Part shown: in pieces, positions 54,422-64,000 of the stretch | Numbering within the stretch: the stretch's first letter is position 1 | Layout of the letters: every line of letters starts with the position of its first letter | Source of the DNA: Spirometra erinaceieuropaei | Taxonomy: Eukaryota > Platyhelminthes > Cestoda > Diphyllobothriidea > Diphyllobothriidae | Reading direction: 5' to 3' | DNA: 64,000 bases | Assembly (NCBI GenBank): GCA_902702965.1 | Contig: CACRXP010000641.1 | Span: 108,546-172,545 of the forward strand | Translations under genes and position numbers: made by a program | Notes under the pieces: generated by a model | What the model saw: the letters and a program-made list of their open reading frames with translations, nothing else | Told to the model about the DNA's origin: nothing | Databases searched by the model: none

Positions 54422-54940
54422 CTACTGAAAAGAGGGTGAACGCACGACCACTGGAACAGTGGGTAGATTGATCTGCGCCTTCAAACATGTACAGAGACCA
54501 TGAGAATTCAGCAATAATTGTACAGGTTTTGTAGTCAAATGGAATAGGGGCGTGGTGGACGGGGTAGAATCCGCAAGTTGGCTGAGCTCACGCTGTCTGA
54601 CGGCGTGCGTTCTTGGCTGGGAAGTAGGTCGCGCCAATTTGGCCGCGTGAGCGTACGACGTGATAGCAAGGGAAAGATGCCCGTTAATGGAGTCGGTGTC
54701 CGAGATCCAGCCCTCCAGCATCTTCCACCACGTCTTGTTGCTGGCTCGCTCTATTATCCACGTGATTCGTGGCATTCGGGGTGGGACTGGTGACTAGAGA
54801 CGCGCTCAGCGACCTAATTACCATGTTCGTGAACTCGGCAAGTACTCCTATTCGGATTGAACAGGACAGCTGCACTGTCAGTGCATGTGGCACATAGGTC
54901 GGCTCGCGCCCAAATTCGGGGGTTGAGGTTATGCAAATTC
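54422..54940 (-). pseudogene. Penelope-like element GIY-YIG C-terminal fragment
   Basis: Three frames together give the PLE nuclease C-terminal half: CRVHEHGN, then MVIRSLSASLVTSPTPNATN and HVDNRAS, then SNKTWWKMLEGWISDTDSIN with GHLSL. These correspond to the family blocks R-x-x-EH, the DPLS-V-H helix, and LLEAW-SD--SINRH, which keeps the catalytic Glu. Frameshifts separate the parts, so it is a pseudogene. Same subgroup as 10942-11325 and 34992-35269. Confidence 0.7.
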
Positions 54941-55217
54941 CAGCGGACTGTTACACCTGAGAGGACACAAGGAAAACCGCTGGAAAAACCCAAAACCTTC
55001 TTGAATCGCCAGTAGATAGATTTCTTTTTTTGCCATGTGCACATTAAAAAATTACTTTGCTCTGTCTCAATGGCAGACGAAACCTCCTGTTTTAATTCTT
55101 TGCGTGGCTCTGCTCGGAAACCTAAATACTTCCTTCACTATTTCGTCTACGTCCCGGAATCGGCTTGTCACTCTGAAAAGCCTGCGGGTGAGCAGGCTTC
55201 TCATTTGTACGCTGTCG
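54941..55217. other. No recognised feature
   Basis: Short stretch between the PLE nuclease fragment and the right inverted-repeat arm. It may be the upstream end of the same PLE but has no definite motif. Confidence 0.35.
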
Positions 55218-58045
55218 TAAGCCAGCTAACGCGCCGGTCGGTGGCGCCTAGTCGTGCGCGCGTTTGTGACTCCTCGCAGCTGGACGGGGGGCGCCCTCGG
55301 TAAAGTGTCAGGGGGAGGGAGCGGGGGAGGGGGTTGGCCGTGCATTAGTGGCACGCATGTGGGTTGACACGGGTGTCGCGGTCGCCCACCCAGAGTCAGT
55401 CGTCGGAAAATGACGCTCTCCAGCTGCTCCCAAAAAATACGCTGTGCAGACTTAAAGTATGGGACACCCATTTGCGAAAACGTTTGAGGGATTCGCTTTG
55501 AGACAATGACTCAGCCAGAAACACTAAGGCAATGCTTGACTGAGTCGGAATTCCTTAAGTAGTTCATCAAAGCGGACGCGGAATAGGAACGCAACGTCCA
55601 GGTTATTCAAGTGGCTCTGCACCAAACTCCAGGACGGGTAAACCTTCTCGTGTCCTTATCTCAACAGTCACTTTAACCTTAACCGTAACCTTTGTCTTAA
55701 CTCCAACCGCCAGCTTGATGTTAATTCTTAACTCGACCTTAACTCTAACCCTACTTTTCATGGAATATAGCGCTAAGTCACCGGTATTGTTGGCGGCTCC
55801 TGTTCCCACGTACTGCCCTATAAGCGAATTTTAGTATTGGTTATTTATAAGTATGTCATTTTCTAGACCCAGTATTTCCTTAAAAAGTGCAGATCAAGAT
55901 CATCTTCACAGGATGGCCAATCCCAATGCCAATGGCACGATCTGTTATCTTGGAATTCCTGGACAAGCCGAATCATTAGAGCGAGGCAAAAAGACGCTGT
56001 TATTATTTGCTTTCAGAACATAGATTGCACGCATCGGTATTAAATGCGGGTTATCATATCTGCAGAGGGTTCATATAAAGGGATTACGATCAAGTCTACA
56101 TCAAAGCTGGGCACTGCTTACAAACTCAACGGCAGATGGCAGATGTATTCGATCCTTGCAATTGTTGGATTTGTAGATAGAAGCCTCCGCCGCAAGTCTA
56201 ACCTATCAACAGTTAGACCGTCGATTCCGATGATGTCCACCGTGTGCTACACAGAACGGTGCAGCAGACAGGGTGACTTGCGCGTGAATTAGTTTATGGT
56301 GATAATAGACTTGAACGGCATCTACTGCACTCTCTCTCTTCCCCACTCCATTCTTGGACCCGGTTTCTAGAGAGAGTCAAGAAGACCGGAGTCTGGGGAT
56401 GACGCAGGTGGCTGGCACGGCTGGACCCACACCTAGACGTGCCACAAAACTCCCTGGTCCACAACATACACTTGGCCAGGATTTTTCGTCATCAACAACC
56501 CCCACAGGAGTCAGAAGGGCGAGGATGATGACTGAGTAGCCATGCCCACCACTTGTAAACCCAGCGGGAGCGCAGGCGCTTCTACTGGCAGGAAGCCAGG
56601 CGTCAGGGAACTGTCAGGCATACGAGGCTGCGATGGTCATGGTTTGCTGATACTGACATAGCACACGCTTTCAGACCTGACTTAGAAGGGCGACGACTGG
56701 TTCTGCATTTGGCCTGGGTCGTCACCCTTCAAGGTTCAGTAGCCAATCAGTCGTCCACTGATAGTCAATACCTGTGAAGCACCCACGCAAACACACATAG
56801 TCTCCTCACATGCATGGGTGTCACAGATCGCTTGAAAGGGGGCAGGGACAGTCTGGCTCTCAGCCTACCAGTTCGCCACTCCACACAAACACACACACAA
56901 CTGGGCAGACTGGGTGGACTGAGTTGGGCCGTCAGTCGTCTACCTTCCGAGTCATGGCTCTCGATGCACCGTCTTCGTCTCGGACTCCGATCATACATGT
57001 AACAGTGGAGCCACATGGAAAAGTAGTCGAGATGCATACATCCCACTTGAGTGAGAGGCAGCAGTTGGGTGCTTGCGGTGCGTGATTTTGATGTGCGGTC
57101 AGATGTTGTTGAGGGAGGATGTGATGGTGTAGAACAGCTGGCTGTTGTCTACCGCAGGTTTTCATGGACGCGCATTTGACCTAATTGAACCATACCGTGA
57201 ATAGATGTGCGAGTGCAATGTGGACAGTGGAGGCGGATGCGGTGAGTGTAGGTTGGTGCTGCAGACACTGGTTTGCCAGTCTTTATGCAATGGGCTTGCA
57301 AATGACCGACCAGGCCAATGTGTGCGGTGAAGGTCCGATCGCATTGAGGACGGTTATTGACCGGGTTCTAATCACTGGTGCTGATGGTGGTGGTATTGGT
57401 GTTTGTTGCTGTAGTGTTGATGGGCAAATCGGACACCACATCGGCAGACATTGACACAGTGAAGGAGGGGGAGGAGGAGGACGATGGTAGTGGTTGTTCG
57501 GGAGTGTGATCAACATTAGTTTACGGCGTGGGATGAGAGCGAGATGTGAACGGGAAGAGGACGGTAGTGCAGTTCGGGCGCTGCAGTTGGTCCGGATGTG
57601 TCCAAAATGTTTAATTGGCGCCCGAAATGTCCGCTGACATCATGGGCACATTGGAGTCGGTTGGGCATTGGCGTTGTGAGGTGGCGACGTCAGTTGAGAT
57701 TTGCGTTTCTGGCGTCTGGTTTTGCGGCGGTGATGCGGTTGGCCTCGAAGACTGCTGCGCCTGTCTTCACTGTTCTCCTCCACGTAGGTCGGTCCCAGGC
57801 GAGGTCTTCCCAGTCTATCGGGTTGATCTGCAGTCGCTTCAGGGAAGTTTTCAGAGTATCCTTGTAGCACCGGAATTGACCTCCTTAGACTGGTCATTTG
57901 GGCAGCTTCTCGTGTTCCATGCGTGAGAGGTGGCAACTCCTGCATAACTGTAGTTATCTCAGCATGGCGCAAGTGCTGAGGATCCCAGTTCGCTCCATTA
58001 TGTGCCTGTCTGGGATCCGGTCTTGCCACCTCGGCTTCAGTATAC
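55218..58045 (-). repeat. Large inverted repeat, right arm (about 2.8 kb)
   Basis: Complement of 48864-51790. It starts TAAGCCAGCTAACGCGCCGG, matching the left inner end. It lacks the TCA expansion. It also differs at about 56840-56960, where the left arm carries the GGCTAATAAAGCTC block (50101-50142) and the right arm has an unrelated CA-rich stretch. Confidence 0.88.
55660..55760 (-). repeat. Telomere-like CCTAACC block, right arm
   Basis: TTAACCTTAACCGTAACC and CTCTAACCCTA: the complement of the 51270-51365 block. Confidence 0.65.
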
Positions 58046-58270
58046 GAGGAAGACATCTAAGTTGGAAGTGGTTGAATCTGCTTGCCTGCTTCGTGTATAT
58101 CGTCGAGATCTCTGCTCCATACAACAACATCGGTTGTATGACGGCCTTGTACATCTTCAGTTTCGTGCTGAGTTGAAGACCGCAACGATTGCAAACTGTG
58201 TTTTGAAAACGACCGAACGACTGACTGGCCTTGGAAATCCGGCGAGTCCTCCTATTCTGATAGTGGCCCT
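57090..58270 (-). pseudogene. LINE endonuclease-reverse transcriptase, C-terminal fragment, right copy
   Basis: Better preserved than the left copy and longer at its 5' end. In order on minus: [40 protein letters not shown] then [54 protein letters not shown], and after two stops YKDTLKTSLKRLQINPIDWE then DLAWDRPTWRRTVKTGAAVF, a C2H2-like CQRTFRAPIKHFGHIRT, and a terminal pair RPQCDRTFTAHIGLVGHLQA-H and LHCPHCTRTSIHGMVQLG followed by RVHENLR and a stop. The YGAE-L-WQDRI-D block is the segment after the polymerase core in RTE/CR1-like LINEs. In-frame stops near 57950 and 57890 and the missing polymerase make it inactive. Confidence 0.82.
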
Positions 58271-59589
58271 CATCAGTCTACCGCATTCTTACGAAAAATT
58301 TAAATGACGGTGAAGAAGTTATTTAAAGTATTCTCTGTCTATGTAGTGGGAGTTTTCAAGTAACAGTTACCGAGCTTTGTCACATGTCCCAGTCGTTCGT
58401 AAAATGGTGTCAAGTTCATGATAGTTTCGTCTGAAATTGCGCAAGCAGGGAATGGGGGAGAAGGAGTTGGAAGTTGACAAAGTTTATAGTGCGTTTGCCA
58501 GAGTTTCCTCCCTGCGTTTCGTATTTGCGAATGCGCTGACAATGACTGTTTATCTGGCACCCATTTAACAGCATGTACAGTTGAATTAACGAGAAATATT
58601 TTCGTTAAATGTGAAGCATCACAGGAGCCTATTCGAACATTACCTACAAAAACGTTCTCTACTGAGCTCGCTGTCTGAAACAAAAATGCAGTGGCCTATA
58701 TATAGCAAAACTGTTATTTCACCAGATGGTCTACCCAGTTTTAAAAAAGACGAAAAACAAGAATGTATGCTTTGATCAACAGAGACCATTGGGGAGTTCA
58801 CCAATGCATCCATTGTTAGAATTTTAACAAAACATGGAACAGCGAGCACACACTGTATCCTCCAGTAGGAGTATCTCCGAACTCACATTTGTTTGGTCTC
58901 TCAGCTGATTTAAATCAGCCGCTTTGTCGTTTAGCAAAGTAACTGTGTGATAACTCATGAAATGTTGCAGATTTCGCAATAATTCCCTATAATGAAGTAT
59001 CCGCCCACACCTCGTTCCTCGAGATCTTGCAGCAGTACACAAACGACCGTTCTTAGAAGGAAGGCATAATTGGGCGTATAACTTAAAGCTAAACATCATA
59101 AGCATAATTTATTTTCACTGAAAACTAGGATTTTGAGGAAATGACCTTATTTTAAATCACTTGAGTAAGGCCTACTATAAGGGTGCATAAAGAAGGGGGT
59201 GGATGGAAGGTAAAGGATAATAACGAAAACAAAAAATCAATACTCTATTGATTTTTCACTTCCATTTGACACAAAAAAGTATAACAGCCATACGGAAGGC
59301 TAGGTTATCTTTAATGAATCGTCCATGCGAGTATCTAGCGCCCAATCAGCTTTTCTTGCATCGACCTAGTTCGCTTTGTTGTGTGCCGCTTTCTTTTGAT
59401 AGGCGATAAAATATTGGTGATAAGGTTACGATCTAGGCTATGGGCAGGAATTGTAATCGATCGGAGGCCATGTGCAAGGAGACCGCCTATTGACTAGAAA
59501 GAAATATACCAGTGGCATGCGTTATCAGATTCATACCAGGATAAAGTGATAAACAGGAGTATTAGAGAGTAAAATTATAGTACCCATTC
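58271..59589. other. No recognised feature
   Basis: Unassigned minus frames at 58339-58683 (114 codons), 58640-58849 and 58824-59105. No domain recognised. Confidence 0.4.
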
Positions 59590-60310
59590 GATGTCGGTGG
59601 AGGTCGTTGTAACGGAAAGCATCCTTTAGCAGTATTGACGAACACCATGCAGTGTCCGTAGTCGACCTCCATACAGGCTGCTGTCCGAATTTGACAGAAT
59701 TCTAAGTCATCGGCCCCCGACGGTTCTTAAAGGTATCAGTCGGTGAGGTGTATTCTGTTGGAAAGTTTTAACCACTTATGACTATCTAAAATGAAACCTT
59801 ATCGCAGAAATAGATGAGGGCCTCTAATCAGTATAATTCTTAGTAAATAAAAAAGGCTTTCTTCTAAGAGTTCTATTTAAATTGGTTTGACCATGACCTC
59901 TTATTGATGAAGTTCAAAGGCCTACATCCCTTTGCTAATGTCGTTCCCTGACAGCGATCCAACTGGTCATCTAATTATATTTCGGGTGCGTGGCAAATAA
60001 AATCCTCTTCTCGGTTGCTTGTGGACCGTTTCGACCCAACCGGCTTGTTTATAGGTACAGTTTTACCACTACAGAGTGGCCTTTCTAATATTACTATTCC
60101 CGCTACCGTCTCTCTGCGATATTTCCGCTGATAATGTGCATATCCATTCATATGTGACTGTAAACAAAACTAGGTTAGGCATCTTTATCGCACGGCGTGA
60201 TACAGACATGTGACAGCATGTCGTGGGTACTCAAAATATATTTAGTTATACCTAGTAATTCTCAGAGAGGTAATACAGGTTACTGTCAAAGAGACAGGTC
60301 CCAGGAAGCA
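59590..60310 (+). repeat. Ancient dispersed repeat, copy 2 (pairs with 38.0-38.8 kb)
   Basis: Diverged counterpart of 37980-38760: GTCGACCTCCATACAGGCTG, AGGTGTATTCTGTTGGAAAG, AGTAAATAAAAAAGGCTTTC, CTTGTGGACCGTTTCGACCC, and the terminal TTACTGTCAAAGAGACAGG. Class unknown. Confidence 0.45.
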
Positions 60311-60464
60311 GTGGTAAAGAATGAGACACGATCGCTGTCCCAGCGGTACACTTTCTTGACATGATATTCAATGAGCATCACAATAGTTTAATGCAACTAG
60401 CTGCCAACGCCAGACCAAAAACTAATTTCGCTAATTTTGTAAATCCGGGTACAAGGACCCTGGC

Positions 60465-60900
60465 TTATTCATATTGACCCAACTGTGAAAAACTCGGCGC
60501 CTCGGTGGGATTCGAACCCACGCAGTAAGGGAAAGGCCTTAGCACAGCCAACGCTCAAACCACCTGAGCTATGGTGCACCGCCGGACATCTATGAAATAC
60601 GTAAGCCTGGTGGATTCTAGGTTAGTTACTCAGGACATCCTGATTGAGCAGTCAACCTAATGTATTAGATTTGTTGGATTGCAGACGTTGCAGTAGGTTA
60701 GGCGGGTAAAGTTGACCCAAATGGGATTAAACTCGCGTCGTCCTGCGGGGCCTCGTAGCTCAGGTGGTTAGAGCGTTGGTTGTATTAAAGCCTTCCCCTT
60801 GTTGTCTTGGGTTCGAATCCCACCAAGGCGCTGAGTTTTTCATAATTGGGTCGATGTGAATTATTGAAAATCTACCAAAACATATATGGGCCCTGGGTTA
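60465..60900. mobile_element. tRNA-like SINE, copy G, head-to-head pair
   Basis: A minus-oriented tail and tRNA-like module (60499-60577; B-box GGGTTCGAACCC in complement) is followed, after a truncated junction CGCCGGACATCTATGAAATA, by a plus-oriented full SINE body. The plus tRNA-like module at 60750-60829 has GCCTCGT, TAGCTCAGGTGG, the B-box GGGTTCGAATCCC, and AAGGC. The tail TGGGTCGATGTGAATTATTG and CCAAAACATATATGG follow. The two modules are about 170 bp apart and diverge from each other outwards. Confidence 0.82.
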
Positions 60901-61384
60901 GTTAACGGCCCCGCATTAACGTACCTCTACACACAACTCGCTGTCCAGAGGAGGTACAGATTGTTTATTTCAGTACGACGAAACTCCGCATTTGCGCTCA
61001 GGTGAAAGGAACAAAATTCAGCGCTGCAAAGCTTCAAAATTTATGCGTATCTCTTAATCCCATTGATGGTTGTACATGGCAGGCCTCGAAAATCTGCTTC
61101 TTCCAGTTCGGAATTTGTTCGCGGATCTACATGCATCATATCTCATTTCCAAGGTTTTAAGAGATCTAATCTGTCGTTTTTTCTGTCTGTGGTCACAAAA
61201 AGGACCTCCTACATGTCCTCGCTTCTCCTCCTCTTCGCTATCATGGAGGGCGTCGCATCTTTTGTGCTTCCCATTATCGATGTTTTTGGACCGCCCAAGC
61301 ATGTGGAACACAGGTTTTTTTTCGAGGCAAGTGTCTTCACACCCCACTGGTCTGTCATGCTTTATGTTTTACCTCTGAATTACG
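60901..61384. other. Unassigned open frames
   Basis: Overlapping frames (61054-61347 minus, 61063-61419 plus, 61070-61378 plus) all lack recognisable motifs; the longest runs into SINE H and is probably spurious. No separate repeat seen. Confidence 0.35.
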
Positions 61385-61655
61385 TGAGTCATCTGGTGGA
61401 TTTTAGATGTATTACTTAGGAAATCCTGCTTGAGCAGTCAGCTTACTGTATCAGATTTGGTGGATTCCAGACCTTGTTGTTGGTTGGGCGGGTAAACTTG
61501 ACCCGAATATGATGAAACTCGCGTCGTCCGGCAGGTCCTCGTGGCTCAGATGGTTCGAGCATTGGCTGTCCTAATGCCTCCTCCTGATGTCGTGGGTTCA
61601 AATTCCACCGAGGCACCGAGTTTTTGACAGTAAGGTTAAAGTGAATTATGTTTCC
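61385..61655 (+). mobile_element. tRNA-like SINE, copy H
   Basis: The body starts GTGAGTCATCTGGTGGATTT, continues with GTATCAGATTTGGTGGATTC and CTTGACCCGAATATGATGAA. The tRNA-like module is at 61536-61614 (TCCTCGT, GTGGCTCAGATGG, B-box GGGTTCAAATTCC, CCGAGGC). The tail GAGTTTTTGACAGTAAGG is already diverged. The anticodon loop is altered to GTCCTAA. Confidence 0.8.
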
Positions 61656-64000
61656 GCGACACCCATACCCACAAGCACATGCAGTGTAGGGATACGATTG
61701 GCGGGAAGGGAGCGAACTTCCACTACAGGCATATTGACCTTTCGCAAGTGGTACACTCATGGAATGTATAAGCAGTTTGCACTGTAAAGACTTGTTTATG
61801 GGCCCTCCGCGGTGGCTTGGTTTCTCGGTCCGGAGGAAAAAGAATATAGATCGCGGGAAAAAACAAGTTTATCCATTCGAGCTTTTGGAGTTTTCACCAG
61901 AACCCAACCTCAGAAACAGTCGCAGATGATGAGAATGATGGAGGCACAATGGCTGAGGCATTAACAGCACACGGTTGCATGCAACCACTATTGGCAGCCC
62001 TCGCCTTCGTCGTTGGGGCTCGTACTCGATGCGATAATGGCTTAATATTACGTATCGGAGCAGCTAATTGCCGTAGATTCATTGCCGTTGCTGATTGTTG
62101 GTATGATAATTAGCCAACCATTTGTTTCGCGAACTGTTGGTTATACGCACCTTTCTTGCGCGGCCGACTGCTCTACACAGGCTTAAGGCTACTGCACACG
62201 CCACTTGACCGCTAGTCGAAGAACCTTAAGTCAAACAGACCGAAGCTTACGACCGAATTCGCCAAGTCCGAGGGCTTGACGGGGGCCGCGAAATAGCCAC
62301 GTCCTTCCTCCTCACTGCTGCTGCATGTTCAAACATTAGCGCGCACAGTAATTGCCCACCATCTCCTATATGATTGCTTTGTTCACACGTGTACCAGTTA
62401 AGGTCTCCATAAATGTTGGATTGATCTGTCCACAAGGGAAAAATTGCCATACGAAGAATTGTGCACATTATTTTAAGGTCCTCTGATAACCTGGATTCTG
62501 TCAAATAACCTGTCAAAGGCGTAGAAAACGCCTCTTTACTCCAGGGCTCCTGATGGAGCAGCGCGTCGTTAACCTTCTTCTTCATTTAACTCATAGTAAG
62601 TAAAACCGGATCCTGAAACTGTCTGACGAGTCTTATATGCAGCAAGTCGAATTACGCCTCCTTTTGATGGGTCGTAAAGCGAAGAATGTACTTGAAATGC
62701 TTCTGCTCTATAACTTTCTTTGACCTTGAAAAACAACCTGAACAACGACCCGCTCGGAAAGTTTGAATAGCAAGAGTAAAGGAAGCATTTTTACGGATTT
62801 GGAAGCCTACATGGTGGGCATACGTTTCGACAACCTCTCATTGGTCCAGTACATTCAGCTGATAACTGCACCAAGATAAATCGGTAGATATTCGCATTTC
62901 TCACGTTGTTAGGATGTCGATAACACGAAGAAGCATGAAAAAGGCGGTGATTAAAAAGATAATCATTGAGTTGATGATTGGTAAGAAAGACCAAAGTCAG
63001 GGGGAAAGGGAAGGGGGACCGAAAAAACTGCACTCGGGCTGCGGGAAAATAGACAAGGCTTCTACGCAAAATCAATTTGGGGACAGTGCGCCTGGTTTCG
63101 TAATCAGGTTGCTGTCACCTCTGCGGTAGCTGATAACTTTTGTGTATGCATTTCTAACTTTCGGTTACGTAAAAAGTCTTCGGAATCACCAAGGTCTGCG
63201 GCATTTGTAAAGGTTGGGTTTCAGATCGTCTTGGATTTATTCCTTTCGAAACAAACTGGCCTTCACCCTATGCTCCTCTTGAACGTAACCCAAGTCATTT
63301 TGTCAAAGCAGCCTGCCCAGTATGAGCGTCTGGCTGGCAACTTGTCTTTACGCCTGGTTAGAAAAATGAATGGAATAGGATTGAGTTAATGGGAAACGCT
63401 ACCTGAAAGGCCTAAAGCAACCTCTTTCCCATTTCCCCATTTTAACTGCCAGCCTCTCTAGGTATCACCTTATTATTTTATTTTTACGCCTGCGATATTT
63501 AATCAGGAACATGGGCTCGCCAACTCGGCGTGTGATTAAGAAAATTTTAGGATGTCACAAATACAGGGACATTAGATGCATGCGACTAGTAGTGGCCTAA
63601 AAACGTGCCGAGGTATTGCTCCGATAAAAGCGCTGATAAAATGCCTACCAGAACGCACTTCTAATAATAGTGTAACATGCAATCCTCACTGCAAAATCCT
63701 ACTGCTGTGGCTGCTGTCTGTGCGAATAAGTTTACGCCTCCTTGATGGTCATCTGGTAGAGGGAAGCTTCTGGACTCATCGGCCTTTCCAACGCGGTTTA
63801 CTTAACTCAAACATATCTGCATTTGACTTCAAACTAAGAAGATTTTCGTCATGTTTTTGTAATCCGACATTTTCTCCCAGATTTAGATATCCCTTGGTCG
63901 TTTAAAATACTTACCAATAATGACGCCAAAGAACCGCCACTAAATGCGATGACAGCCGTTTGCAGAAATACGTCCAATTTCGAGTCCAGCATGTCTTTTT
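61656..64000. other. Unassigned terminal region
   Basis: Short frames only: 62247-62585 minus (112 codons), 62791-63075 minus, 62914-63129 plus (Lys/Gly-rich), 63576-63905 plus (109 codons, running to near the window end). No domain, RNA gene or repeat family of the window recognised. Confidence 0.4.

Overview
The window looks like repeat-rich, gene-poor nuclear DNA from a metazoan, most probably a flatworm. I lean towards a diphyllobothriidean tapeworm (the Spirometra / Dibothriocephalus / Schistocephalus group). The reasons are the type of LINE present (an endonuclease-reverse-transcriptase element whose C-terminus carries C2H2 fingers), several Penelope-like elements (PLEs) with GIY-YIG domains, and abundant tRNA-derived short repeats. 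The assignment rests on remembered family features and was not searched. There is no prokaryotic gene organisation, no rRNA and no CRISPR. I could not recognise any complete host protein gene; two short exon-like stretches (about 43.1 and 46.0-46.2 kb) are the only non-transposon coding candidates.

Layout. Positions 1-31 kb are dominated by a family of long, nearly palindromic, TA-flanked non-coding elements (called F1 here): 1-803, 2535-3482, 6698-8665 with a second copy nested at 7472-8463, 13046-13950, 16138-17128, 17627-18744, 21624-22215, 23122-24093, 29280-30263, with further copies near 40.2-41.0 and 47.2-48.0 kb. Between them lie a LINE 3' end with an ATT tail (4990-5835), two PLE coding remnants (10942-11325 and 19556-20257, both minus strand) and tRNA-like SINE copies (10.4-10.7, 14.0, 14.9-15.2 and 27.7 kb). 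A different SINE, tRNA-Arg(TCT)-like, sits inside an F1 copy at 18172-18347 with a 12-bp target-site duplication.

Positions 31-48 kb are sparser: a GAA microsatellite, small TIR elements with degenerate telomere-like cores, a PLE GIY-YIG remnant (about 35.0-35.3 kb), two copies of a roughly 395-bp hAT-like MITE (38789-39183 and 47559-47952, each with imperfect 8-bp flanking duplications), and SINE copies at 42.0-42.4 and 46.8-47.0 kb.

Positions 48.8-58.3 kb form a large inverted repeat. Two LINE C-terminal fragments, each followed by about 1.7 kb of shared non-coding sequence, face each other tail to tail (arms 48864-51790 and 55218-58045). The 3.4-kb spacer holds a decayed PLE reverse transcriptase and a second PLE GIY-YIG fragment, both on the minus strand. 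The left arm alone carries a TCA-repeat expansion of about 140 bp. Positions 58.3-64 kb contain an ancient repeat related to 38.0-38.8 kb, a head-to-head pair of tRNA-like SINEs (60.5-60.85 kb), one more SINE (61.4-61.65 kb) and unrecognised sequence.

Functionally this is a record of successive transposon insertions rather than a set of cooperating genes. The most noteworthy structures are the F1 palindromes with nested insertions, the recurrent head-to-head tRNA-like pairs, and the LINE inverted repeat whose arms appear to have diverged unevenly. All identities quoted are by-eye impressions, not alignments.
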